This document shows, one piece after another, positions 1 through 8,999 of a stretch of DNA of 64,000 nt. The DNA lies in NCBI GenBank assembly GCA_037349315.1, contig JBAIAC010000006.1, positions 12,993,501 to 13,057,500 of the forward strand, written 5' to 3'. The notes beneath the pieces were generated by a model. It was given only the letters and a program-made list of their open reading frames with translations. It did no database searches and was not told the origin of the DNA. A program made the position numbers and the translations under genes. Every line of letters starts with the position of its first letter. Within the stretch, counting starts at the first letter, position 1. Source of the stretch: Chelydra serpentina (lineage: Eukaryota > Chordata > Testudines > Chelydridae).

Positions 1-49
1 ATACACGACGTGATCCAGGAGGAGATGCGTTGGGAGGAGACCGGGAGGC

Positions 50-735
50 CCTTCATCCGGTCTGCCATAGTAACGCACAGTTGAGTCGTTCTGCAAAAGG
101 GCTTTGTCCGCTGGACGTAGGAGGCGAGGGCCCTATGGATGGCCAGGGAGCGAAGATGTCGATCCCTTTGAAGAAGCATACGGCTTCCGGTAGAAGACCA
201 GCAGAAAATGTCTTGGTTGACATGAAAGGCCGACCCCCTTCAGGGAGGGAGGCCAGGTGTGGTCGCAGCTGTACCTCGTCCTTATGGAACACCGTGTAAG
301 GAGTCCCGAAGAGAGCGCTCTGAGCTCAGATACATGCCTCGCCGAGGCTACAAGGAAGGCAGTCTTCCAGGAGAGGTACAGGATCGAGCAGGTGATCACA
401 GGCTCGAATGGGGCCCCCATGAGCCTGGTTATCACAACGTTGAGGTCCCCATGCAGGGGCCGGATGCTGGACTAGTGTGTACAGCTGTTCCAACCCCTTG
501 AGGAAGCTGGTGGCCATGGGGTTGGAAAAATCGAGTGCCCACTCTCGCCAGAGTGAAAAGGCCAAGATCGCCGCCACCGAGGGGCGATACCCCGAGGGGC
601 GCACCAGCAGGAAAACGTTTCCCCTTTGGCCCAGTAGGTGGACCTGGTAGAGGGCTTTCCGCTACTCAAAAGAACCTGTTGAACCGGGTCGGAACAACAT
701 AACTCGGACTGGTTCAGCCATGCCGCAGCCACCCC
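50..735 (-). pseudogene. DIRS tyrosine recombinase (degenerate)
   Basis: Three overlapping minus-strand fragments in different frames (about 732-472, 604-326, 435-53) show the N-terminal SAM-like segment typical of DIRS recombinases (a 'KPSTRSTY' stretch). They also show the catalytic-domain context 'SARHVSELRAL' near 320. In active relatives the residue before VSEL is the catalytic arginine; here it is histidine, consistent with CpG decay. At least two frameshifts separate the fragments, so no functional recombinase can be made. In active elements the enzyme integrates the circular cDNA without target-site duplication. The very C-terminal tyrosine region was not identified. Confidence 0.65.
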
Positions 736-1059
736 GTGAGGTGGAGAGGTTGCAGGTCAGGGTGCGAGACCCTGTCATGCTGCTGAGTAATCAGGTCCGG
801 CCACAAAGGGAGAGTGATCTGGGCGGCCATCGAGAGCTCTAGGAGAGCAGTGTACCAGTACTGCCTGGGCCACGCCGGGGCGATTAGGAGTAGGCGGGCC
901 CTGTCCCTGCGCAGCTTGAGCGGGACCCTGCAGATCAGTGGAAATGGGGGAAAGGCATAGGACAGGTGATCCGTCCAAGGCCCAAGAAAGGCGTCCATCA
1001 GGGAGCCTGGGGAGCGTCCCGGATCGAGCAGAACACGTGGCACGTGCGATTCTCGCGAG

Positions 1060-2280
1060 TCGCGAACAGGTGTATGTGGGAAAATCCCAGCCCCGGAAGA
1101 CAGAGTGAGTAACATCCGGGCAAATGGGCCGCTCTGGAGCCTGGAAGGGTCTGCTGAGGCGGTCCACCAAGGTGTTCTGAACCCTGAGGAGAAAGGAGGT
1201 TACCAGGTGGATGGAGTGGGCTATGCAGAACTCCCACGATCATATGACTTCTCGGCAGAGCAGGAACGAACGTGCCCCTGCTTGCCTATTGATATAAAAG
1301 CATGGCCGTTGTGTAGCCTATGAGGACTATAGCACAACGATCCTGATGGTGTTTGGAGAAGGCTTGACAGGCAAGACGCACTGCCCGCAGCTCCTGCGTC
1401 TGTGGTCAGGACCAGGGAGGGCTGTGGGGTATGGAATGGCACCCCTTATGGCACCTTCTTGGGGTCCAGCCACCAGTCTAGGGAGGCTAGGACCTGCGAT
1501 GGTACCCTCAGTCCCACAACCATGTTGTCTCTGTGTGGGTGACACGCTGGCAAGAGCCAGGCCAGGAACGAACAGAGCCGTAAGTGGCGTGTCTGATCAC
1601 GAACGTGCAGGACGCCATGAGACCCAGTAGACCCAGGCAGCTTCATGCTGGTAAGCTGGGAAGCTCTGCAGGAACTGTCGAGTGAGAGTCAAGCTCATGG
1701 AAATCTGAACCTGCGACTGGACCTGGCTGTTGGCGCTGCCGCAGATGAGCCAGTCGTCGAGACATGGGAATACTTGGGTTCACCGTTGACGAAGAGAAGC
1801 CGTTACAACGGCCATGTACTTCGTGAAAAACCCTCAGAGCCGTGGAGAGGCCGAAGGGAAAGACGGTGGATTGAAAGTGCCTTTGGTCGACTACAGAGCG
1901 AAGAAAACGTCTGTGTGTCGGTAAGTAGGTAAGTAGCTATGTGGAAGTACGCATCCTTCATGTCGAGGGCAGCGTACCAGCCTCCAGGATCCCATGAAGG
2001 TATAATAAAACCCAGGGAAAAAACATGAGGAACTTCAACTTGCCATGAATTAGTTGAGTTCGCGAAGGTCCAGGATAGGACATAACCCCCATTTTGATTT
2101 GGGGATTAGGAATAACGGGAGTAAACCTCCCACCTTTTTTTTATTTATTTATTTTTTTTTTTTCCCCGAACTCCCTTGGAGCCTCCTCTATTGCCCCTAT
2201 ATTGAGGAGCGTTTGCGCTTCCTGAATTAGGAGTTGCTCATGAGAAGGGTCCCTGAAGAGGGACAGGGAGTGATGCTGCA
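1060..2280 (-). pseudogene. DIRS reverse transcriptase and RNase H (degenerate)
   Basis: On the minus strand, 1764-1744 encodes CLDDWLI, matching the YLDD catalytic box of reverse transcriptase with the aromatic residue replaced by cysteine. Downstream, about 1645-1446 matches the end of the DIRS RT domain (a 'SLDWWL' motif). About 1420-1221 carries the RNase H start 'VLTTDA' with its first catalytic Asp, followed by 'QGHVRS'-type remnants. A segment at about 1170-775 continues into the RH-to-recombinase linker. A poly-T tract at about 2139-2163 and several stops interrupt the frames. The fragments are clearly collinear but non-functional. Confidence 0.62.
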
Positions 2281-2289
2281 ACTTCAAGC

Positions 2290-5070
2290 ATTTTGTTCGG
2301 GCCCCATCGATGGCTTAGGGGGGGGGCCCTGGTTCTGGCCAGCCTGATAACAGGCTGCCTCCTTGTACCACCTGGCCTGGTCTTCTAATGAAGTCCTGCC
2401 TAGGCCTGGGCGTAGGGTAGGGGCGATGCTCGAGGGCCCGGACGGGCCAGCGCTGCGTGGCAGGGGTATGCAGCCCCAGCGACCGTATTATAGTGCGGTC
2501 GTCCTTCAGGGTGTGAAGTCTCGAGTCTGTTTTTCAGAGAAGACAAGGGGCTTGCCCATCGAAGGGCAAGACCTGAATCGTGAATTGTACCCCCGCCGGG
2601 AGGTTAGAGGACTGCAGCCACGAGATACGGCATATGGCAACACCCAATGCCGGTGTCCCAGTCGCCGATTCGGAGACATCCAAGAAGGCCTGCAAAGATG
2701 TTCTGGCCACCTTTTTGCCTTCCTCAATCAGGGTTGAGTACTTCTGCCTGGATTTCTGGGGGAAATCCCTTTTCCTTAGACTTAGGTGCAGGGGCTGCTG
2801 GCTGTGCCTCTCCTTCACAAATTGAACAAGCAAGGAGCACGGTTGGGGGTGAGAGTGTACGTACTCACAGGACCTTGAGGACGCCATATATCTTTTCTCA
2901 ACCCCCCCGGCAGTGGGGGGAATCGAGCTGGAGATCATCAGATTGAAGTGGCGTTGGTCTGGAACGTACGTGCGAAAGGCAGGGTTAGCCTGGCAAGGGT
3001 GTCAGCCAAGAGGATGACCACCACGTGACCCTGGAGCTCCACTATCTGCTGCACCTCCTCTAGGGAAGGGCGGGATACTGTGGCCCCTGTCACTCGGGGT
3101 TCCGAGTGGGCCGATTGGGAGGCTGTGGAAGGAACGCCTTGGTCCTGGTAATAAGACCGCAGTGTCCAGGAATACCACTGATGTGGTCTCTGGGCAGAAT
3201 TCTGTGCGTTCTGCAGCCAGCGTCTAGGACAATCCATCCCGTGGATTTGGTCTATATGGCAACCACTCCCTGTCTGGGGCGGGAGGGGATCTAAATGCGG
3301 AGCGGAAGGTCCAGGGTGGAGCGGAGTGCTCCTGCCGGCGGTGCCCTTGACACATGTCTCGGCGCCGAGAGCCCGACCTGGACCCTGAAGGGGGCCATCT
3401 CATCGATCGGCTGCGGGACCGGCTTCCCAGGGACCTGCGCTTCGACCGGCACCGGGATCGGGGGCGGTGCCGGGAGTCGTAATAGAGACGGCTGTATATA
3501 GAGGCCGATCTCGAATGGCACCGCGAGTGCGACCGGCGCCGAGATGGGGATCGGGGGCTGGGACTGCGAGCGGTGCCGGGACTGGGGGTCCGCCTGGAGC
3601 TGGATCGGTGTCGGCCAGCTCCGGTGTGCGGTAGCGGGCACAGCATGGCAGACGTGCCTCGCGGCAGCATTAGCTCTACCTCGGTACGTACTGGGGAGCT
3701 CACGGCCCCCGAGCTCAACAGACCTTGCGGTGCATCAGTGCCGGGTCTGTTCGCCTACGGTGAGAAACTCAACGGACCTTGCGGTACCGGAGTGGGTCGG
3801 TGCCGATGCAGTCAGCGGCATTAGCTCTACCTCAGTGCGAACCGGGGAGCTCAGTGCCACGGACTCGACGGACCTCGCGGTGCCGGAGTCGCCGGTGCCG
3901 GAGTCGCCGGTGCCGAATCTTCGTGCACGGCCACTGAGCTCGACGGCCCTCTTGCGGTGCCGGAGTCGCCGGTGCCGGTGCCTCCGTCGGGCACGGAACT
4001 CAACGGCCCTAGTGGTGCCGGAGTCGAGGCTGCCGGTGCCGATGCGGGCGCCAGCGTTGGCTCTACCTCGGTGTATACCGGGGAGCTGACGGCTACTGAG
4101 CTCAACGGCACTCCTGCGGTGCCGGAGTCGCCGGTGCCGGTGCCTCCGTCGGGCGCGGAACTCGACGGCACCGGCGTTGCCGGAGCTGAGGCTGCCGGTG
4201 CCGATGCGGGTGGCAGCGTTGGCTCTACCGCGGTGTATACCGGGGAGCTGACGGCTACCGAGCTCAACGGCCCTCCTGCGGTGCCGGAGGTGACGGTGCC
4301 GGTGCCTCAGTCGGGCCCGGAACTCAACGGCCCTGGCGGTGCCGGAGTTGAGGCTGCCGGTGCCGATGCCGATGCAGGCGGCAGCGTTGGCTCTACCTCG
4401 GTGTATACCGGGGAGCTGACGGCTACCAAGCTCAACGGCCCTCCTGCGGTGCCGGAGGCGACGGTGCCGGTGCCTCAGTCGGGCACGGAACTCAACGGCC
4501 ATGGCGGTGCCGGAGTTGAGGCTGCCTGTGCCGATGCAGGCGCCAGCGTTGGCTCTACCTCGGTGTATACCGGGGAGCAGGCGGCTACCGAGCTCAACGG
4601 CCCTCGTACGGTGCCGGAGGTGACGGTGCCGGTGCCTCAGTCGGGCACGGAACTCAACGGCCCTGGCGGTACCGGAGTTGGCGGATGCTGGTGCCGATGC
4701 AGCCAGCCGCATTAGCTCTACCTCGGTGCATACCGGGGAGCGCACAGGCACCGAGGTCGACGGCCCTTAGGGTGCAGGAGTCATCTGTGCCGGAGTCTTC
4801 GCCTGGGGCGCAGAGCTCAACAGACTTTGCGGTACCGGAGTCGCTGGGGCCGGTGCCGGTCTGGACGGTAGTATTAGCTCTACCTCGGGTTGTACCGGGG
4901 AGCTCACGGCCACCAAGTTCGATGGACCTTGCGGTACCGGGAGCCGATGGTGCTGGCGCCAGGCCGAAAGTCTGGGCCGGTAGGGCTTGTACTTGCAGCT
5001 ACAGCGGCGTCCGGCGGTGCCAGCCCCGGGGTCTGTTGCTGAGGCACAGTGGGCCCGGCCTCGGGCCAAG
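2290..5070 (-). pseudogene. DIRS gag-like gene with Ser/Arg-rich segment and internal tandem expansion
   Basis: The segment 2938-2534 on the minus strand carries 'EEGKKVARTSLQAFLD' and 'LPFDGQ', which I recognise as the conserved core of gag proteins of turtle DIRS elements (often annotated as lamina-associated-polypeptide-like). Upstream of it in the protein, 3718-3224 is extremely rich in Ser-Arg dipeptides, like RS domains of RNA-binding proteins. Still further upstream, 4950-3640 is a GC-rich tandem array in which a 'SSPV.TEVE' peptide recurs about once per unit. The frame shifts several times, so the gene is broken. A nucleic-acid-binding role is inferred from gag position only. Confidence 0.58.
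3640..4950 (-). repeat. GC-rich tandem array, unit about 160-170 bp, inside the DIRS gag
   Basis: A conserved block beginning GGGGAGCTGACGGCTAC recurs near 4080, 4241, 4411, 4571 and, more diverged, near 3690, 3842, 4735 and 4898. This gives spacings of about 150-170 bp. Units contain sub-repeats of GGTGCCG. The array stays open for long stretches in several frames on both strands, including 338 codons on the minus strand at 4751-3735. That is expected for a stop-poor GC-rich repeat and is not evidence of several genes. Spacing differences of about 10 bp shift the frame, so the array has probably drifted since transposition. Confidence 0.75.
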
Positions 5071-5149
5071 TGTCGGTTCTACTAGGAGCTGCTTTAAGCG
5101 AAAGCCCCGCTCCTTCTTGGCTCTAGGCTTAAAAGCCTTGGAGACCTGA

Positions 5150-5640
5150 CACTTATCTGCGAGATGGGATCCCCCAGCGCCTCAAACGGGAGTCGTGGGG
5201 GGGGGTCCCCCGTAGGCATTGGCTTGGAGCCAGCCGACGGCTTGAATCCTGGTGAACCAGGCATGAGCCCGGTACCAGAGGCGAGAGAAGGGGAAAAGCC
5301 CCTTATCTCGCACTAGTATTTAAACTAAACTTCTTACAACTATCAAAACTATTAACAACTACTTAAAGTACTTAAAACATTAACAATGCTAATCGAGTGC
5401 TAACTAAGCTAGGGAGGTGGAGATCAGCTATGCTGCTCCACAGATCCGACCATCACGGGCGGTAAGAAGGAACTGAGAGGGCGCTGGGCCGGCTGAGGTA
5501 GATATCAGGTGCCGCAATGGCGCCACTCCAGGGGGCGCCAGCCGGCCCACCGAGTGTTGCTAGGGTAAAAATCTTCCGACGATCATGCACGCGCGGCGCG
5601 TACACCTAATTGGAATACATATGAGCAAGCACTCGAAGAA
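5150..5640 (-). repeat. 5' leader and terminal repeat of the DIRS-like element
   Basis: This non-coding stretch lies upstream of the gag-like region on the minus strand. It comprises a GC-rich part (5160-5300), an AT-rich part with direct TTAA-containing repeats (5320-5400), and a GC-rich end finishing around the block GAGCAAGCACTCGAAGAAGAA. The last block looks like the terminal repeat of turtle DIRS elements. Directly after it the sequence becomes RTE coding sequence. The terminus is placed at about 5640 by that switch. Confidence 0.5.
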
Positions 5641-6624
5641 GAATGCGATATTCTCGGTATCTGCGAAACCCGACGAAAGAAGGAGTTGGAAGTCAACTGG
5701 ACGGATGGAAGTGCTGTGAGGCTCGGAAAGGGAGATGGCGCTAGAAATGTTGGAGGAGTTGGATTTATCGTCAATAGAGATTGGTCTTCGAAAGTCATAT
5801 CATGCCAGCTAACATCATCACGTATCGGTGTGCTGCATCTTCAGATGGAGTCAAAAGCTACCCTCAAGGTCATCCAGGCCTACGCTCCCACAAGTGCAAG
5901 TGAGGACGAAGAAGTGGAAGAATTCTACCAAGAGGTTGAAAGAGCTCTCGCGCAAAAGTCCACTTACACTGTCACGATGGGAGATTTCAACGCCAAGGTC
6001 GGGCGAGGGAAAGCTGGCGAAAAGTTCATAGGGAGATACGGCAGCGGCGAAAGGAATGAAAGAGGAGAGAGGCTGGTAGCAATGGCAGAAATGAAAGAAC
6101 TGTACGTGGCAAACACCCGATACAAAAAGAAGATCTCAAGAAGGTGGACATGGATCGCACCAAACACGAAGAGTAAGAATGAAATCGACTATATTTTAGT
6201 CAATAAAAGGCGCATCGTTCAAGACGTCTCTGTGGTGCAGCCATTCAACACCGGCAGTGACCATCGCCTGCTTAGAGCGAAGTTGATTTTCGACGAAGCG
6301 GTGGAAAAGAAGGCGTTACAGATGGCAAACAGGAAACAGCAGCCGAAGACATTCGATGAAGCAAAGCTGAAAAAAGCGATTTCTGGGTTTGACTGGAGCC
6401 AGATGGAAAAGTGTGATGAGGACTATAGTATCTTTGCTGACAAGTTGAGATGTTGCATAAAAGCAGCTGAAATTAAAAAGCTGAAGAAGGCGAAGGGAAG
6501 AATCTCAACTGAAACGAAAAGCTTGTTGGAGAAGCGGAGAAACATGAAAAGGAGCTCGGATAACAACCTCGAGTACTCCATTCTGTGCAAGCTTATACGG
6601 CGAAAACTGAAGGATGACTTGTAG
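5641..6624 (+). pseudogene. RTE endonuclease domain (EEP/APE type), ended by a premature stop
   Basis: The frame is open from the DIRS junction to TAG at 6622-6624. Visible motifs in order are 'DILGICETRR' (catalytic Glu), 'GGVGFIV', 'QAYAPTS', 'MGDFNAKVG' (Asp and Asn of the active site), 'RWTWIAP..KNEIDYILVN' and 'GSDHRLL' (Asp-His pair). These are the catalytic motifs of exonuclease-endonuclease-phosphatase nucleases that nick target DNA for target-primed reverse transcription. The first endonuclease motif (the N-terminal Asn region) is missing. The same frame continues after the stop for about 80 codons into the linker before the RT, so the stop is a single secondary mutation in a once continuous ORF. 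Confidence 0.82.
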
Positions 6625-6817
6625 AACTTCCGGAAAGAAAAGCTCCTTAAAACAGCTGAATCACGCAAGAGCCTCAGAACATGCAAGCAGGAATTGACGC
6701 AGTATAGATTGAGCGTAACAGCATTGAAGAACAAGGATGGAGAGACAGTAATCGACAGAGCAGGGATGGAGGAGGTCTGCAAGGACTTCTATACAGAACT
6801 GTTCAAATCAGGAAACA

Positions 6818-8395
6818 ATGTCCCCCTCCCAACCCTCGAAGAGTCAGAAGAACGCGTCCCCCCCAATAATCGTCAGCGAAGTCCGAAGCGCACTACACCA
6901 GATGAAGAAGGGAAAAGCTCCAGGCAAAGATGGAATAACGTCAGAAATGATTTATGCAGGAGGCGAAAAACTTTGGAAGGCCCTCGCTTTAAGATTCAGT
7001 CGATATCTTGAAGAAGGAAAAATACCATCAAGCTGGAAGGAGTCGAATACCATCTTGCTGCACAAGAAGTGTGATCGAGAAAATCTTAAGAACTACTGCC
7101 CTATATGCCTGCTCTCTCACATCTACAAGCTCTTCACAAAGGTGATAACGAATCGACTTTCGCAGAGTCTGGATGAACAACAGCCGAGAGAGCAGGCAGG
7201 GTTTCGAGGAAATTTCAGTACAATCGACCATATATTTACCCTTAGCCAGCTCCTAGAAAGAGCGAGGGAATACAAACTCCCGCTGTGCATTGCTTTTGTC
7301 GACTATGAAAAGACCTTCGATAGCGTTGAGTTTAACGCAATATTAAAGGCGCTCGCAGAGCAGGGCATTAACACGCAGTACATTAGTTTGTTGAAGGAAG
7401 CGAATACTGGATGTACAACAGACATTACTCTCCTTGAAACTCCCCTCCGCATCCCAATCGAGAAAGGCATAAAGCAAGGAGATACAATTTCACCGAAACT
7501 ATTCACCGCCTGCCTCGAAATGGTTATGAACAAGATCTATTGGAGGAGTGGCGTCAACATAAACGGAGAGAGATTATCTCATCTCAGATTTGCAGACGAC
7601 ATTGTACTAATTGCAGAAAGCACCAACCAACTGCAGACCATGCTACGAAGACTCGACAAGAAAAGTAGTCAGGTCGGCCTGAAAATGAACCGCTGCAAAA
7701 CAAAATATATGCGATCAGACGTCTTACGAAAAGCCCGAATAACGGTAACAGGAGAAGACATTGAAGAAGTGGAACAGTACATATATTTGGGCCAAGAAGT
7801 TAATATGCGCCAAGACCTGAACGGAGAACTCTCGCGAAGGATTCGGGCAGGATGGTGTGCATTTAATTCCATCAAGGACGTCCTCAAAGGAAAAATTGAC
7901 AAGACCACACATAAAAATATTTTCAATTCAGCAGTGCTGCCAGCCATACTGTATGGCAGTGAAACGTGGGCACTGACGAAGAGAGAAGAGCAACGGCTGT
8001 TGGTAGCTGAAAGGGCAATGGAACGAGCTATGTTGGGAATCTCCCTTCTGGATCGTATACCAAATGAAATCATCAGAGAACGCAGCGGTGTGAAAGATAT
8101 TGTTGTGGAAAGCAGACATAACAAGATGCGATGGGCAGGCCACACAGCACGGCTCACGGATAACAGGTGGACCGCAATCATTGCTGAGTGGTACCCGCGA
8201 GAACAGAAAAGACCCCCCCCGGTCGGCCTCCAAGAAGATGGGAAGATGACATCGTTAAACGTTTCGGACGAACGTGGAGAAGAAAGGCAAGAGTGCGAGA
8301 AGAATGGCAGACCTGTTGTGATCGGCGCAGTCTTAACGACAGCTGAAGTCCGATCGATCCAGGTGATTAGAGACGTCTTTGATTTTAGCAGCTAA
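6818..8395 (+). pseudogene. RTE reverse transcriptase, nearly intact
   Basis: An open frame of 525 codons contains the RT motifs 'KGKAPGKDGIT', 'QAGFRGNFSTIDHI', 'FVDYEKTFDSV' (catalytic Asp), 'GIKQGDTISPKLF', 'LRFADDIVLIAES' (the FADD box) and 'LKMNRCKTKYM'. A C-terminal block has 'LYGSETWAL' and 'RWAGH'. The catalytic aspartates are present. The apparent ATG at 6818 is not the true start: the upstream linker is in another frame and the switch is at the C-run 6858-6864. After the C8 run at 8213-8220 the authentic C-terminus continues in a different frame, so the last 60 or so codons of this frame are spurious. Confidence 0.85.
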
Positions 8396-8699
8396 AATCT
8401 CCATAGCTTCTGTCCTCACTGAGCACACTCCATCCCCTCACAGTTCCTCCACAGTGACCGGACTGTGCATGCACTATCCCCACAGAGTGACTGAATATGC
8501 GCCAACCCATGGCTACAGGGAGGAAGCTGGACTTTCACTGTAATTGCTGCTTTCAGCTGCCCTGAGCCAGGGTGGGGCTGGGCACTGGAGCTGAGAGCAG
8601 GCAGCCTCTCTTTCCTGCTAGCACTCAGGCTGTGTGGAGGAGGACGGAGTCTGATTCAAAGGCCGAGGGGACAAAAAGCCAGATTCGAGGGAGGGAAAG
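8396..8699. other. Unassigned stretch between the RTE and the hAT MITE
   Basis: This may include the RTE 3' untranslated tail, but no terminal microsatellite was recognised. I see no gene here. Confidence 0.4.
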
Positions 8700-8986
8700 A
8701 AGTAGATTGGGACAAAGAGTCTGGTGAGACACAGCTCCCATTGGCCGCGGTTCCCAGCCAATGGGAGCTGTGGGGGCAACGTGCAGAGCCTCCTGGCTGC
8801 CGCTATATGTAGGAGCTGGAGCAGGGACATGCCTCTGCTTCCGGGATCCATGCAGAGCCATGGCACATGTGGAGCGGGGCAAGCCCTGGACCCCACTCCC
8901 CAGCGGGAGCTCAAGGGCTGGATTAAAATGTCTGAAGAGTGGATGTGGCCCCCGGGCCATAGTTTGCCCACCCCTGGCGTAGATGC
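8700..8986 (-). mobile_element. Non-autonomous hAT-type element, partial
   Basis: The right end reads TTTGCCCACCCCTG at 8973-8986. In reverse complement this is CAGGGGTGGGCAAA, the start of a common turtle hAT MITE. The interior carries a 41-bp near-perfect palindrome at 8731-8771 with two opposed CCAAT boxes. No matching left terminus or 8-bp target duplication was found, so the other end is probably lost. Boundaries on the left are approximate. Confidence 0.6.
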
Positions 8987-8999
8987 ACCCCGAGGTACA

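Larger units (their letters stand above)
1..5640 (-). mobile_element. DIRS-like tyrosine-recombinase retroelement, degenerate, 3' end beyond the window
   Basis: Read on the minus strand, the pieces follow DIRS order: gag-like region (about 5070-2290), reverse transcriptase and RNase H (about 2280-1060), then a tyrosine recombinase (about 735-50). The left edge of the window cuts the element after the recombinase. Its 5' terminus appears to lie at about 5640, where a GC-rich leader ends in a short segment around 5601-5640 that resembles the inverted terminal repeat of turtle DIRS elements. All reading frames are broken by stops and frameshifts, so this is a dead copy. The family is inferred from the coding order and recognisable motifs. 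The outer boundary is approximate. Confidence 0.72.
5641..8395 (+). mobile_element. RTE-clade non-LTR retrotransposon (5'-truncated or split)
   Basis: One continuous plus-strand element encodes an AP-like endonuclease followed by a reverse transcriptase and a C-terminal segment containing 'RWAGH' and 'DNRWT', in the order used by RTE-type LINEs. It lacks the endonuclease N-terminus because the left boundary is the DIRS terminus at about 5640. Three lesions are visible: a TAG stop at 6622-6624, a frameshift at the C7 run 6858-6864, and a frameshift at the C8 run 8213-8220. Two of these are in mononucleotide runs, so the copy may be fairly young. The 3' terminus after 8395 was not resolved. Confidence 0.8.

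Noticed and set aside
3957..4715. 252-codon open frame on the plus strand
   Set aside because: It lies over the GC-rich tandem array of the DIRS gag. The array is open in several frames on both strands because it is stop-poor, so this is not a separate gene.
3640..4950. CRISPR-like array of repeats
   Set aside because: Units of about 160 bp have no short-repeat/spacer structure, and the genome is vertebrate. It is a coding-region minisatellite.
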